Shown here one piece after another: positions 33,387 through 43,091 of a stretch of 64,000 bases of DNA (its first letter is position 1; each line of letters opens with the position of its first letter). A model generated the notes under the pieces. The model was given only the letters and a program-made list of their open reading frames with translations. It was not told where the DNA came from and ran no database searches. A program made the translations under genes and the position numbers. The stretch lies in NCBI RefSeq assembly GCF_004795745.1, contig NZ_SDGV01000014.1, forward strand, positions 19,566-83,565. Reading direction: 5' to 3'. Source of the stretch: Vagococcus silagei (lineage in GTDB: Bacteria; Bacillota; Bacilli; Lactobacillales; Vagococcaceae).

Positions 33387-34133
33387 TTATTCTAAGATTA
33401 ATTTTTGTTTTTTTATCTCCTCTAAGATATGCAATCTCTTCTCTGGCTTTTTCGTCATATCACTTGCCATTTGTTTTGTAAATGAGTCTACGCGGCGGCT
33501 TGTATCCCGTAAATCATAATATTCTGAAACTACTTCATCATAATCTTTTAACTCAGCTATTAGCGGTGAAGGTAAGGCATATTTATTTTCAAAACACATA
33601 AACTTTTGTGGTAAACGCGGTTTTAATTGTGGTTCTTGATCTGGATAACCAATGCCTAAACCCAAAATAGGAAAAGTGTACTCTGGAAGTTCTAATAAAT
33701 CAATGATTTGTCGACTATCATTTAAAATACTACCTAAATAAACAGTCCCTAAACCTAAGCTTTCAGCGGCAACGGTTACATTTTGGCTAGCTAAAACTGC
33801 ATTTGTCATTGCAACCATAAATCGGTCCATATTTTGTAAAACCGATGTCTCTTGTCCTTGTTCTACAGCTATCTGTTCATTACGATATTGATCAGCAACA
33901 AAAATTAATAACTCACTGACATCTGCCACATAAGCTTGATTACAGATTACGGCGATTTTTTTCTTTAATTCTATATCTGTCACACGAATTAAACTAAATG
34001 TTTGTGTAAAACTACTACTTGCGGTGTGTCTTGCTACATCAATTAATGATGATACCATTTCCTCTGATATTTTTTCTTGTTTAAATTGACGAATGGTACG
34101 ATGATTTAATTGACTCTGAATAGTTTCATTCAT
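33387..34133 (-). CDS. NADPH-dependent nitroreductase/flavin reductase (NfsA/FRP family)
   Basis: 248-aa FMN oxidoreductase of the NfsA/FRP group. The N-terminal Asn-His-Arg-Thr-Ile-Arg-Gln-Phe (residues 10-17) is the family FMN-phosphate-binding motif, and Ala-Ala-Glu-Ser-Leu-Gly-Leu-Gly-Thr-Val-Tyr-Leu-Gly near 122-135 the second FMN site. Such enzymes reduce quinones, nitro compounds or flavins with NADPH. An 8-bp inverted repeat AAACTCTT/AAGAGTTT (34171-34195) lies upstream and might be an operator. Physiological substrate unknown. Confidence 0.88.
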   Translation of the reverse strand: MNETIQSQLNHRTIRQFKQEKISEEMVSSLIDVARHTASSSFTQTFSLIRVTDIELKKKIAVICNQAYVADVSELLIFVADQYRNEQIAVEQGQETSVLQNMDRFMVAMTNAVLASQNVTVAAESLGLGTVYLGSILNDSRQIIDLLELPEYTFPILGLGIGYPDQEPQLKPRLPQKFMCFENKYALPSPLIAELKDYDEVVSEYYDLRDTSRRVDSFTKQMASDMTKKPEKRLHILEEIKKQKLILE

Positions 34134-34286
34134 AAAACATTGCTTCCCTTCTTTAATAGATATTCAAAATAAACTCTTCTTTCTAGAAAGAGTTTAATAT
34201 TATTCATAAAAAAGCTTCTCACTTCCTATGTTCTAGTATAACACGTGCCTTATGATTAACGAATACTCTTGCACACAAACGACAAA

Positions 34287-34327
34287 TAAAAAGAAGACAC
34301 CATCCCTAAGGACGACATCTTCTTATC
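34287..34327 (-). terminator. Terminator of pheST
   Basis: Minus-strand AAGAAGATGTCGTCC pairs with GGATGGTGTCTTCTT around CTTAG, followed by TTTTATTT; 13 nt after the pheT stop. Confidence 0.8.
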
Positions 34328-34339
34328 TATTGACTAAAT

Positions 34340-36757
34340 TTAACGAATTTCTGCTCCTAAAGCAGCTACCAATTCATCAGTAATCTTTGTCATTGTATTT
34401 GTAATTTCTTCATCAACTAATGTATCAGCATCATTTTGGAAAATTAATGAGTAAGCGAGTGATTTTTTACCAGCTCCTAATTTTTCTCCTTGATAAATGT
34501 CAAACAATTCAATTCGTTTTAAATGTTTACCAGCTTTAGCATAAATCACATCTAAAATTTCTTGATGGCTCACTTCTTGATTGACTAATAACGCAATATC
34601 CCGTTTAACAGAAGGATATTTTCCGACTTCTTTGAAATCAACCATTGTTGGTACCAATTCACATAGCTTTTCAAGATTTAACTCACTCACGTATGTTTCA
34701 GAGATATCTAACTCTTTAGCTGTTAACGGATGAACTTGACCAATAAATCCAACAACTTCGTCTTTAACCACAACTAAAGCAGTACGGCCTGGATGTAAGT
34801 CTGGAGCGTCTTGAATTGGTTCAAAGCGGGTATCTTGAATTAATCCTAACGAAGTTAAAACACTTTCTATAACACCTTTTAGTGTATAGAAATCAACTTG
34901 TTGTGCTTGTCCTTGCCAATCATTTGCTTGCCATTCACCACTGATTGCAAAACTTAAATGTTTTGTCTCAACAGGTAATTCGTTTGCTGATGTCGCTTCA
35001 AATACATTACCAATTTCATATAATGCCACACGATTATTTTTACGAGCTAAGTTATAGCGGACATCTTCTAATAAAGTTGAAGTTAGACTTTGACGTAAAA
35101 CTGAACGTTCTTCACTCATTGGCCAATCCAATGTGACAACATCTTTCGGCTCTAAGACAAAACGAGTTGCCGATTTAGGTGTCGTTAAAGCATAACTAAT
35201 CGCTTCAACTAAGCCATTACCTTCAATATAATGACGAATTTCACGTGTTAATTTTTGAGAATGTGATAGGCGGCCTGCAAGAGAACTACCTTTTGGTAAC
35301 GTTGATGGTAGATTGTCATAACCATAAATGCGAGCCACTTCTTCAACTAAATCAGCTTCAATTGAAATATCCCAACGACGTGTCGGAACCGTCACAGTAT
35401 ACTTCTCACCTTCTAGCTCATAGTCAAATTGTAGATTAGCAAAGATTGTATTCACTTCTTCTAGAGATAATGTTGTACCAAGTGAATTGTTAATTTTTTC
35501 AAGTGTAATCGAAACTGTTTCTAATGGTTTTTTTGGCGAAACTGATATTGCTTCACCTTTAACGACTGTACCACCAGATAATTCAGCAATCATTGCTGCA
35601 GCGAAATCACTAGCTTCTGAAATTGTGCCTGTATTAATACCACGTTCGAAACGTTTGCTCGATTCACTTGATAAGCCAAAACTACGTGCTGTACGGCGAA
35701 TTAAGACAGGTTCGAATAATGCTGTTTCGAGCGCAACAACTGTTGTTGACTTGTCAATTTCAGTTTCTTCGCCACCCATCACACCAGCTAAAGCGATTGC
35801 TTTTTGACCATTTGTAATGACTAGGTTATTTGGAGCTAATTCTCTTTCAACGCCATCTAAAGTTGTTAATTTTTCCTCGTCTTGGGCACGACGAACACTA
35901 ACTTCTTTGCTATTTAATTTTGCATAGTCAAAAGCATGTTGTGGTTGACCAAATAGTAATAAAACGTAATTTGTAACGTCAACAACATTATTAACAGGAC
36001 GAATGCCTTCATTCATTAATAGGTTTTGTAACCATGACGGACTTTCTTTTACTGTGACGTCTTTAATCACACGCATCCGATAGACTGGTGCATCATCCTT
36101 AGATTCCACAGCAACAGACACATAGTTTTCGATTGTATCATTTTCATCTTCGATTAGAGCTTTTGTTTCAAAGTGTGGATTACGACCATAAATAGCTCCC
36201 ACTTCATACGCAACACCGCGCATACTTAAAGCATCAGCACGGTTTGGCGTCACAGAAAGTTCGATAATTGCATCATCCATATCTAAATATGAAAAGACCT
36301 CATCGCCTGCCTTAGCATCATCTGGTAAGAAATAAATGCCATCAGCATATTCTTTTGGTACCACACTATCACTGTAGCCTAATTCGCCTAATGAACAAAC
36401 CATCCCTAAGGATACTTCACCACGCATTTTACCTTTTTTAATTTTTACGTTGCCTGTAATGCGAGAATTCGGTAAAGCAACAATCACCTTTTTGCCCGCA
36501 CGAATATTTGGAGCACCACAAACGATTTGATAAAGTTCCTCTTCACCAACATCAATTTGGCAAATTGATAAGTGATCGCTATCTGGATGTGGTACGCATT
36601 CTTTAACATCACCAACAACAATTTTTTTCAAACCATCTTGGGCAACATTTACTTCTTCCACTTCAATACCTGAACGTGACATTTTATCAGCCAATACATC
36701 AGGTGTTATATCTTGAATATCAATTAATTGATTTAACCATTTATATGAAACTAACAT
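34340..36757 (-). CDS. pheT: Phenylalanyl-tRNA synthetase beta subunit
   Basis: 805-aa beta subunit of the (alpha beta)2 enzyme that charges tRNA-Phe. N-terminal EMAP-like tRNA-binding domain (about 40-150), B3/B4 editing domain (about 210-385, which hydrolyses Tyr-tRNA-Phe), B5 domain (about 405-475), a catalytic-core-like part (485-680) and C-terminal ferredoxin-like anticodon-binding domain (about 710-803). Full length for the family. It starts 4 nt after pheS. Confidence 0.97.
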   Translation of the reverse strand: MLVSYKWLNQLIDIQDITPDVLADKMSRSGIEVEEVNVAQDGLKKIVVGDVKECVPHPDSDHLSICQIDVGEEELYQIVCGAPNIRAGKKVIVALPNSRITGNVKIKKGKMRGEVSLGMVCSLGELGYSDSVVPKEYADGIYFLPDDAKAGDEVFSYLDMDDAIIELSVTPNRADALSMRGVAYEVGAIYGRNPHFETKALIEDENDTIENYVSVAVESKDDAPVYRMRVIKDVTVKESPSWLQNLLMNEGIRPVNNVVDVTNYVLLLFGQPQHAFDYAKLNSKEVSVRRAQDEEKLTTLDGVERELAPNNLVITNGQKAIALAGVMGGEETEIDKSTTVVALETALFEPVLIRRTARSFGLSSESSKRFERGINTGTISEASDFAAAMIAELSGGTVVKGEAISVSPKKPLETVSITLEKINNSLGTTLSLEEVNTIFANLQFDYELEGEKYTVTVPTRRWDISIEADLVEEVARIYGYDNLPSTLPKGSSLAGRLSHSQKLTREIRHYIEGNGLVEAISYALTTPKSATRFVLEPKDVVTLDWPMSEERSVLRQSLTSTLLEDVRYNLARKNNRVALYEIGNVFEATSANELPVETKHLSFAISGEWQANDWQGQAQQVDFYTLKGVIESVLTSLGLIQDTRFEPIQDAPDLHPGRTALVVVKDEVVGFIGQVHPLTAKELDISETYVSELNLEKLCELVPTMVDFKEVGKYPSVKRDIALLVNQEVSHQEILDVIYAKAGKHLKRIELFDIYQGEKLGAGKKSLAYSLIFQNDADTLVDEEITNTMTKITDELVAALGAEIR

Positions 36758-36761
36758 TTTT

Positions 36762-37817
36762 CTACCCCTTTACATTAAATTGATTTAAGAATCTAAGATC
36801 ATTTTGATAGAAATAGCGAATATCATTCACGCCATATCTTAACATTGCCACACGGTCTGGCCCTAAGCCAAAGGCGAAACCACTGTATTTAGTCGAATCA
36901 ATACCGGACATTTCAAGGACACGTGGATGGACAACACCCGCTCCTAAAATTTCAATCCAGCCAGTTTGTTTACAAACATTACAGCCTTTACCACCGCATT
37001 TAAAACAACTAATATCAACTTCAACTGAAGGTTCTGTAAACGGGAAATAACTTGGACGTAAACGAATTTCACGGTCTTCACCAAACATTTTCTTAAGTAA
37101 AACTTCTAAAGTTCCTTTTAAGTCACCCATTGTGATATTTTCATCAACAACTAGGCCTTCAATTTGATGGAATTGATGACTATGAGTCGCATCATCATTA
37201 TCACGACGGAACACTTTACCTGGACTAATCATACGCAGTGGTCCTTTAGAAAAATCATGTTTTTCCATTGTACGAGCTTGAATTGGCGAAGTATGCGTAC
37301 GTAATAATAATTCTTCCGAAATATAGAATGAATCTTGCATATCACGCGCTGGGTGATCTTTTGGTAAGTTCATACGTTCAAAGTTATATTCATCTTGTTC
37401 AACTTCAAAACCTTCGATTATTTCATAACCTAGACCTAAGAAAATATCTTCAATTTCTTCCATCGTTTGGGTTAAAATATGTGATTGACCTGATTTCATA
37501 CTTTTACCTGGCAACGTCACATCAATCGTTTCTTTTGCAAGAGCAGCATTCATTTCAAGTTGTTCTAATTCAGCTTTTTTCTCTTCCAATGCTTCTGTTA
37601 ATGTATCTCTTATTTCATTGGCAAAACTACCAACTACTGGACGCATTTCAGGTGTTAAATCTTTCATACCACGTAAGACTTCTGTAATTGATCCTTTTTT
37701 ACCTAAAATTTGAACACGAATCTCATTTAATTGTTGTAAAGATTCAGTGGTTTCGATTTTTTCTGTTGTTTCATGCTTTAATTTCTCCAAAACTTCTTTT
37801 AAAGACATTTTACCCAT
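36762..37817 (-). CDS. pheS: Phenylalanyl-tRNA synthetase alpha subunit
   Basis: 351-aa catalytic alpha subunit, class II fold. N-terminal coiled coil (residues 5-90), motif 2 region with [15 protein letters not shown] near 203-217 and motif 3 Gly-Leu-Gly-Pro-Asp-Arg near 320; a CxxC-rich loop (Cys-Phe-Lys-Cys...Cys-Asn-Val-Cys, about 270-282) is typical of Gram-positive PheS. The ATG follows AGAAGGG. Expression is controlled by a Phe T-box. Confidence 0.97.
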   Translation of the reverse strand: MGKMSLKEVLEKLKHETTEKIETTESLQQLNEIRVQILGKKGSITEVLRGMKDLTPEMRPVVGSFANEIRDTLTEALEEKKAELEQLEMNAALAKETIDVTLPGKSMKSGQSHILTQTMEEIEDIFLGLGYEIIEGFEVEQDEYNFERMNLPKDHPARDMQDSFYISEELLLRTHTSPIQARTMEKHDFSKGPLRMISPGKVFRRDNDDATHSHQFHQIEGLVVDENITMGDLKGTLEVLLKKMFGEDREIRLRPSYFPFTEPSVEVDISCFKCGGKGCNVCKQTGWIEILGAGVVHPRVLEMSGIDSTKYSGFAFGLGPDRVAMLRYGVNDIRYFYQNDLRFLNQFNVKG

Positions 37818-37834
37818 TCCCTTCTACTTTTATA

Positions 37835-38079
37835 AATCAAAAAGAGACATCATTCCTTAATAACTTAAGGAACGATGTCTCGTGGTACCATCCTAATTCA
37901 CAAGTCAAAAAGACTTGTCTCAAAATTTGTTAACGATGTCAGACACCGGTTATCATATAACTACTGCGGAAGTGAACTTCACTAAAGTTTCTTTTCGTTT
38001 ACTCTCAGTCGGTGATAAACGTTCCTGTCAAAAGTTGCTAAAGCTACTCTTTTCCATCATCATATTTTTTCTATTCCAA
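37835..38079 (-). promoter_or_regulatory. T-box leader (phenylalanine) controlling pheST
   Basis: Minus-strand leader with the T-box core AGGATGGTACCACG (about 37892-37880). The specifier candidate TTC is at 37976-37974 within GAAGTTCAC, as expected for tRNA-Phe (GAA anticodon). The terminator GAGACATCGTTCCTTAA/TTAAGGAATGATGTCTC (37881-37844) with TTTTTG ends the leader 25-30 nt before pheS. Confidence 0.92.
37838..37881 (-). terminator. Conditional terminator of the Phe T-box
   Basis: Near-perfect 17-bp stem GAGACATCGTTCCTTAA with TTAAGGAATGATGTCTC, then TTTTTG; its 5' arm lies right after the TGGTACCACG core. Confidence 0.88.
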
Positions 38080-38086
38080 TACAAAC

Positions 38087-38115
38087 AGTCTACAAAAGAT
38101 TTGACAAAAGGTCAA
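38087..38115 (-). promoter_or_regulatory. Promoter of the pheST T-box transcript
   Basis: Minus-strand -35 TTGACC (38115-38110) and -10 TAGACT (38092-38087), 17-nt spacing. It abuts the 3' end of the hxlR-like gene, whose stop is at 38117. Confidence 0.75.
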
Positions 38116-38116
38116 G

Positions 38117-38443
38117 TTAGTCTAGCCATTTGTCTCCCCATTTTTGGACTTCTCGCATGACGCCGCGCAAATTTTCTCCTTTACAAGTCAATTGATAAGC
38201 GACACGATTGGTTTCTTCTGAAATTGTTTTTTTCTCTACAATATTTTTTTCTTCTAATTCTCTTAATCGTTCTACTAGGACGCGATCACTAACATTTGGA
38301 ATCTTACCAGCCAACTCAACGAATCTCTGAGGACCTTCTTCTAGCAGTACATCAATAATTAAGCCATTCCACTTCTTACCTAAAATTGCAAATGTTTGTT
38401 CGAATTTTGGGCAAATTTGGAATTGACGTTCTAAACAGTCGAT
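38117..38443 (-). CDS. HxlR-family regulator without a canonical start codon
   Basis: About 108-aa MarR-like winged-helix regulator of the HxlR family. The domain is complete: Cys-Pro-Lys-Phe-Glu near residue 10, Leu-Gly-Lys-Lys-Trp-Asn-Gly near 20, the recognition region Asn-Val-Ser-Asp-Arg-Val-Leu-Val-Glu-Arg-Leu-Arg-Glu-Leu near 50, and wing residues after it. The frame upstream is closed by a TAG without any ATG, GTG or TTG before the domain; the only in-frame TTG (38314) is inside it. GGGGGA (38456-38451) is ideally placed 7 nt before ATC at 38443, so either AUC is used as a start or ATG has mutated to ATC. HxlR proteins sense thiol-reactive or electrophilic compounds through Cys; Cys residues are present. 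Target unknown. Confidence 0.65.
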   Translation of the reverse strand: MDCLERQFQICPKFEQTFAILGKKWNGLIIDVLLEEGPQRFVELAGKIPNVSDRVLVERLRELEEKNIVEKKTISEETNRVAYQLTCKGENLRGVMREVQKWGDKWLD

Positions 38444-38541
38444 AACGATCTCCCCCTTTGTTCTGCCAATATCTTGTGAAACTAGTATAAAGCAAAATAA
38501 GGAAAACTACTAGTTATCTGTTTATAATCATTCTATTCTAA

Positions 38542-39027
38542 TTAAACAAAACTTAAAGCTCTTAATTTCATTTTGCGATAGAAAGGTGAAATTGCTTCCT
38601 CACAAGCACAATATTTATCAACTAAAGTCACAATATAACTTTCTTTGTATTTAGGTGGTGCGATTGTTGCGCCAAACATATGCTTCACAATAATATCTTC
38701 TTCTAATGGTGAAATTTCAGTTAATTCTTTTGCATTTTTTAAAGCGATTCTTGGATGCACATAAGCATGTGTGCCTTCGCCCATTTTTTCTTCACGCCAA
38801 TCATAGAAGAATAGGTCGTGTAAAAGTCCAGCACGTGCTGTTGCTCGAACATCACCATTCCATTTTTTAGCTAATAAAAAGCTACGATACGATACACTGA
38901 TTGAATGCTCTAATCTATTTGAATAATGGTGTTGTTTATATTGTTTTAATGATTGAACCTCATCAGTAAAAATTAAATCTTCAACAAGCTCAAGATACTC
39001 TGTATCATTTTGCCAATCTAATGTCAT
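38542..39027 (-). CDS. HD-domain phosphohydrolase
   Basis: 161-aa HD-superfamily protein. Metal ligands are visible: His in Leu-Glu-His-Ser near residue 40, the His-Asp pair in Gly-Leu-Leu-His-Asp-Leu near 70-71, and Asp in Val-Asp-Lys-Tyr near 137, in the usual H...HD...D order. This branch resembles the small HD hydrolases common in Firmicutes; substrate (nucleotide or other phosphate ester) is not known. Cytosolic. It stands between the hxlR-like gene and an RNA methyltransferase, all minus strand, with short gaps that show no terminator. Confidence 0.85.
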   Translation of the reverse strand: MTLDWQNDTEYLELVEDLIFTDEVQSLKQYKQHHYSNRLEHSISVSYRSFLLAKKWNGDVRATARAGLLHDLFFYDWREEKMGEGTHAYVHPRIALKNAKELTEISPLEEDIIVKHMFGATIAPPKYKESYIVTLVDKYCACEEAISPFYRKMKLRALSFV

Positions 39028-39150
39028 ATGCTTAACTCCACTTCCATCTTCCTAATTTTTACCTTTCGGCAACCCAACTTTTTTTATTTTACCATCTTTA
39101 GAGCGTAACGACTATCATTTCGTTAAAAATTAACAAATTTTAATTAATTC

Positions 39151-39912
39151 TTATAAACTGAACATCAAAATACCAGCTGCAATGGCAACATTTAATGATT
39201 CAGCTTGACCTAAGATTGGAATATATAAATTTGCATCTGTTAACGCTAAGACTTCTTTTGAAACGCCTTGACCTTCATTTCCAAGGATAATACCGAAAGA
39301 GTCACTCATTTCTATATGACGATAATCAAATGCATCTTTATTTAATTCCGTCCCGTAAATTTTCATTTTATTAGTTTGTTGTTCTGGTATAAAAGTTAAT
39401 AGATTATGTTCTTCAATGGCAATATGGTACTGACTGCCTTGCATCGCGCGCAAGACTTTCCCTTGATAAATATCCGCACAACCCAATCCTAAAATGACGT
39501 GGCTGAATCCTGCTGCATCCGCTGTACGAATCATCGTGCCAACATTTCCAGGATCTTGGACATTATCTAAGATTAATATTTTTCGGTAAGACTGGTTTTG
39601 ACTGTTAAGATTTTGTTTTTTGACAACTGCCATTATTTTTTGTGGCGTTGGAATCTCAGAAATCCCTTCAAAAACATGGGACGCTAAAACTCGAATTTTA
39701 TCTTCATCTACATGCTGAATTAATTCTCGGTATGCTATTAAGCCTCCGTCTGTTGTTAAGAGGTAAACAAAATCTGCTCCACCCTTTAATGCTTCTTCAA
39801 CTAAGTGCTCGCCTTCTAAAACATATTGATTAAGTTCATCACGATATTTTTTTTTTGCTAATTTTTTTATATTTTTTACTAGTTGATTCTTTGCTGATGT
39901 AATGTATTCCAT
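39151..39912 (-). CDS. TrmH/SpoU-family RNA 2'-O-methyltransferase
   Basis: 253-aa SPOUT methyltransferase with an N-terminal substrate-binding domain (residues 1-95) and C-terminal knotted SAM domain. Motifs: Leu-Asp-Asn-Val-Gln-Asp-Pro-Gly-Asn-Val-Gly-Thr near 120, Gly-Asn-Glu-Gly-Gln-Gly near 205 and Glu-Ser-Leu-Asn-Val-Ala near 238. It probably methylates a 23S rRNA or tRNA ribose; the exact site cannot be told. I start at ATG 39912, after GAGGAG; the frame stays open to 40074 but that extension would run through the divergent acylphosphatase start. Confidence 0.9.
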   Translation of the reverse strand: MEYITSAKNQLVKNIKKLAKKKYRDELNQYVLEGEHLVEEALKGGADFVYLLTTDGGLIAYRELIQHVDEDKIRVLASHVFEGISEIPTPQKIMAVVKKQNLNSQNQSYRKILILDNVQDPGNVGTMIRTADAAGFSHVILGLGCADIYQGKVLRAMQGSQYHIAIEEHNLLTFIPEQQTNKMKIYGTELNKDAFDYRHIEMSDSFGIILGNEGQGVSKEVLALTDANLYIPILGQAESLNVAIAAGILMFSL

Positions 39913-40008
39913 CGAAATCTCCTCATTTCTTCGTGTTTCATTATAACAAATAATTCTCATATTAAAAGATTTAAGCGTATAATAATAGAAAAAAGGGAGG
40001 GGTTGACT

Positions 40009-40284
40009 ATGAAAGTAAAAATTGTCGTATCGGGTCGCGTTCAAGGGGTAAGCTTCCGCTATTTTACTAAACAAGTAGCTGTCAATTTAACAGTTAAAGG
40101 AACAGTCCAAAATTTGACCTCAGGACAAGTCGAAATCATAGCCTATGCAGAAGAACGCATTCTAAACGAATTTATTAACGAAATCAAAAAAGGACCTAGT
40201 CCGTGGTGTAAAGTTGAAGATTTTCAAGTGGAGAAACTTGAGCAATCAGAAGCAACACCACTTAGTTTTGAAATCGTCTACTAA
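40009..40284 (+). CDS. acyP: Acylphosphatase
   Basis: 91-aa enzyme hydrolysing acyl phosphates such as acetyl or carbamoyl phosphate. Catalytic Arg17 in Gly-Arg-Val-Gln-Gly-Val-Ser-Phe-Arg and Asn35 in Gly-Thr-Val-Gln-Asn are present. AGGGAGGGG precedes the ATG at 40009; an in-frame TTG at 40003 is too close to it. Divergent from the methyltransferase and 79 nt upstream of yidC, the pairing seen in other Lactobacillales. Confidence 0.94.
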   Translation: MKVKIVVSGRVQGVSFRYFTKQVAVNLTVKGTVQNLTSGQVEIIAYAEERILNEFINEIKKGPSPWCKVEDFQVEKLEQSEATPLSFEIVY

Positions 40285-40363
40285 TTTCAAGAAAGCAATT
40301 GAAATCTACATCAAAATTCGTTATAGTTATCTTTGTGTACATTTATAGAAAAGGAAGAATGCG

Positions 40364-41299
40364 ATGAAAAATATCAAGAGATGGTTCTATGGATCAGGAC
40401 TATTTGCTTTAGTTTTGCTACTATCTGGATGTGTCAAATATGACAAAAGTGGGAATCCTGTTGAGACTGGGCTAATATACCGATTTTTAGTGAAACCGAT
40501 GATTGCTTTAGTGACTTATTTAGCTGAGGACATGAGTTTAGGTTATGGAATGGCGATTATCATCCTAACTTTAATTGTCCGAATTATTATTTTACCACTT
40601 GGCTTAAGTCAAATGAAAAAATCAATGATTCAACAAGAAAAAATGCAAGCAATCAAGCCGCATATGGATGTAATTAATGACCGTATCAAAGCTGCAACGA
40701 CACCGGAACAACAGCGTGAAGAACAAATGGCGCTTCAAAGTCTTTATAAAGACAATGGTATCAATTTAATCGGTGGAATGGGATGTTTACCATTATTGAT
40801 TCAAATGCCAATTTTCGCAGCACTATTCTCTGCTGCAAAAACAACACCTGGGATTCAAGAAGCAGTCTTCTTAAACTTTATTCCATTAGGTAAACCAAGT
40901 ATGATTTTAGTTGCTTTGGCAGGTATCAGTTACTTCGCACAAAGTTTCATTAGTATGATTGGAATGAATGAGGAACAAAAGAAACAAATGAAGATGATGA
41001 CTTATGTCTCACCTTTAATGATTATCTTTATCTCAATCAAATCACCTGCGGGTGTAACTTTATATTGGGTAATTAGTGGGTTCTTCAGTTGTATTCAAGC
41101 ACTGATTACAAATCTTTACTACAAACCAAGAATCAAAAAAGATATCGCAGATCATTTTGAAAAAAATCCCATTAAAGTTAAAGCGCCAAATGCTAAACCA
41201 ATGAAAAACGTAACATCTAAAAAACAGGCAAACGCAAATCAATCAGGTAACAAAAACGGCAAAGGCCGTAACGCTGGAAAACAACAAACCAAAAAATAA
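40364..41299 (+). CDS. yidC: Membrane protein insertase YidC (lipoprotein, YidC2-like)
   Basis: 311-aa Oxa1/YidC insertase that places proteins in the cytoplasmic membrane alone or with SecYEG. N-terminal lipoprotein signal with lipobox Leu-Ser-Gly-Cys (Cys23), then five membrane segments; the hydrophilic-groove Arg is in Leu-Ile-Val-Arg-Ile-Ile near residue 72. The C-terminal 50 residues are Lys/Asn-rich and strongly basic, as in YidC2, where the tail binds ribosomes. AAGGAAG precedes the start. Followed by a terminator and repeat copy C. Confidence 0.94.
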   Translation: MKNIKRWFYGSGLFALVLLLSGCVKYDKSGNPVETGLIYRFLVKPMIALVTYLAEDMSLGYGMAIIILTLIVRIIILPLGLSQMKKSMIQQEKMQAIKPHMDVINDRIKAATTPEQQREEQMALQSLYKDNGINLIGGMGCLPLLIQMPIFAALFSAAKTTPGIQEAVFLNFIPLGKPSMILVALAGISYFAQSFISMIGMNEEQKKQMKMMTYVSPLMIIFISIKSPAGVTLYWVISGFFSCIQALITNLYYKPRIKKDIADHFEKNPIKVKAPNAKPMKNVTSKKQANANQSGNKNGKGRNAGKQQTKK

Positions 41300-41302
41300 T
41301 AT

Positions 41303-41343
41303 AAAAGGATCAAATTCATTAAGTCTGAATTTGATCCTTTTTA
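41303..41343 (+). terminator. Terminator of acyP-yidC
   Basis: AAAGGATCAAATTCA pairs with TGAATTTGATCCTTT around TTAAGTC, ending in TTTTT. Confidence 0.9.
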
Positions 41344-41353
41344 CGTTTTAAAT

Positions 41354-41405
41354 GGTGTAACAGAAGTAGTTTCTTCGGAAATAAACCGAATACTTCTGTC
41401 ACACC
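41354..41405. repeat. Interspersed repeat, copy C (short, internally deleted)
   Basis: GGTGTAACAGAAGTA (41354-41368) and TACTTCTGTCACACC (41391-41405) are near-perfect inverted repeats; the middle TTTCTTCGGAAATAAACCGAA matches the left part of copies A and B, with the rest missing. Lies between convergent yidC and ctpA and may also end ctpA transcription. Confidence 0.8.
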
Positions 41406-41416
41406 TCTTTCTGTCA

Positions 41417-42850
41417 TTACTTAGTTAAAATTTCAACTGCTTTTTGATATTGTTGGTCGTTTTCTTTCCAATTATCAAAAACTGCTGTCGTTAATTTTTG
41501 TATTGTTTCTTCATCCGCATTCCCAGTTTCTGATAATTTTTGATCGCTTTGGAACTGTTTAACTGCTGCAACTGTTTCAGCATTATAGACATCTCCAACT
41601 GTTTCAATCGGGTAACCTAGCAGTTTCAAATACTCATTGATAATTTTTACATGCTCACTAATCACGCCTTCGCGATATTTAAGTGATGTATCGATCACAA
41701 GATTTTCAAAATAATCTGGATATTTAACTTCGACTGTTGGTTTTACACCTTTCTCGTGAATCCACTCGCCTTTTGGTGTTAACCACTTGCGAACTGTTAA
41801 TTTCAATTCACCACCATTTTCAAGTGGCAATAACATTTGCACTGTACCTTTACCAAACGTTTTTTCACCAACTACTTCAAAACGTCCCGTGTCTTTAAGG
41901 GCACTTGCCATTACTTCTGACGCACTCGCACTATACTCATCAACTAAAAGGACTGTTGGTTCCTTAATTTTATCTCCTTTATCTAGTTCTTTGCGTGCTT
42001 TATCGGCATTTCGTTTTTCATGAAGACTTTCAAATTGAACAATTGTTTCACCATCTTTTAAGAAACGGCTAATAATTTTTTCAACTTCACCTAATACACC
42101 ACCAGGATTACCTCTTAAATCAACGATAAATGATTTAGCTCCTTCTTTTCTCAGTTGTGTTACAGCATTATTAAATTCATCAGACGTAGTGTCATTAAAA
42201 CTCGTAATTTCAATTTTTCCAATCGATTTATTGTTTTTATCGATTGAACTATGAACGGATTCAACCGGAATCGTGTCACGCTTAATATTAACAGTAAATG
42301 TATCTTTGCCACGGGAAATTTCTAGTTTAACTGAGGTTCCCTTCTTACCACGAACCAGTTTCACTGTATCTTCTAGTGGTTTATCTTTTATTACATCTTT
42401 ACCGTCAATTTTGATAATCACATCATCAGTTTTAAGTTGGGCTTTTTCAGCTGGTGACCCTTTAATTGGTGGTTCAGCAACCGTTGGATAACCATCTTTA
42501 AGTGTCATAATAGCTCCAATACCTTCAAAGTTTCCTGAGACACTATCATCAAAATCCTTTGCTTTTTCAGGACTTAAATAGTTAGTATGTGGGTCACCTA
42601 CAGCTTCAGTCATACCTTTTAGCGCACCATCAATTAATTTTTCCTTATCAACTTTTTTAATATAGCCGCCCTCAATCATCTCGTACAATTGATCAACTTC
42701 CTCAAAACTACTACCTGAAGAAGCGAGAGGTGCACTTTTACCGCTCAATTCATAGATAAAAACCGTTGCTCCTGAAGCCATAACAGCAACAACAACAAGT
42801 ACAATTATATATTTCAATGTAAATTTTTTATGGGGTTGATTATTATTCAT
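41417..42850 (-). CDS. S41-family C-terminal processing protease (CtpA-like)
   Basis: 477-aa exported serine protease: N-terminal membrane anchor (residues 12-34), PDZ domain (about 105-190), S41 core (195-385) with Ser309 in Ser-Ala-Ser-Ala-Ser-Glu and Lys334 in Thr-Phe-Gly-Lys-Gly-Thr forming the Ser-Lys dyad, and a C-terminal peptidoglycan-binding domain (about 405-460). It probably trims envelope proteins outside the membrane. Last gene of the run degV-ypmR-ypmS-msrA-yozE-ctpA, 18 nt after yozE. Confidence 0.93.
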   Translation of the reverse strand: MNNNQPHKKFTLKYIIVLVVVAVMASGATVFIYELSGKSAPLASSGSSFEEVDQLYEMIEGGYIKKVDKEKLIDGALKGMTEAVGDPHTNYLSPEKAKDFDDSVSGNFEGIGAIMTLKDGYPTVAEPPIKGSPAEKAQLKTDDVIIKIDGKDVIKDKPLEDTVKLVRGKKGTSVKLEISRGKDTFTVNIKRDTIPVESVHSSIDKNNKSIGKIEITSFNDTTSDEFNNAVTQLRKEGAKSFIVDLRGNPGGVLGEVEKIISRFLKDGETIVQFESLHEKRNADKARKELDKGDKIKEPTVLLVDEYSASASEVMASALKDTGRFEVVGEKTFGKGTVQMLLPLENGGELKLTVRKWLTPKGEWIHEKGVKPTVEVKYPDYFENLVIDTSLKYREGVISEHVKIINEYLKLLGYPIETVGDVYNAETVAAVKQFQSDQKLSETGNADEETIQKLTTAVFDNWKENDQQYQKAVEILTK

Positions 42851-42868
42851 CGCAAAATCCTTCTTTTT

Positions 42869-43087
42869 CTAGTTATTTTCAAGATATTTTTCCCATAAAT
42901 CATCAAATAAATTCATATTCGAAATATAATAGGCATTTGTTTCTAAATAATAAGAGACTTCCTCGTAATCTTCTGATTGTTTCGGAAATTGCAAATCTTT
43001 AAAAATATCTTCGGCAAGTAGCGTTTCATCTGTTCTTAGTTTTGAATCGCGAAATGTCTGCATATAGTGATAAAAACTTCTTTTCAT
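42869..43087 (-). CDS. yozE: YozE/UPF0346 family protein
   Basis: 72-aa soluble helical protein of UPF0346 (YozE_SAM-like fold). The family signature is clear: Phe-Tyr-His-Tyr-Met near residue 5, Phe-Pro-Lys-Gln-Ser near 33 and Phe-Asp-Asp-Leu-Trp-Glu-Lys-Tyr near the end. Function unknown. It lies 4 nt after msrA and 18 nt before ctpA, a conserved neighbourhood in Bacilli. Confidence 0.9.
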   Translation of the reverse strand: MKRSFYHYMQTFRDSKLRTDETLLAEDIFKDLQFPKQSEDYEEVSYYLETNAYYISNMNLFDDLWEKYLENN

Positions 43088-43091
43088 TCAG

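Noticed and set aside
39913..40074. 54-codon upstream extension of the TrmH-family gene
   Set aside because: It has no ribosome site, low-complexity Phe/Tyr-rich translation, and would overlap the divergent acylphosphatase start; ATG 39912 has GAGGAG.
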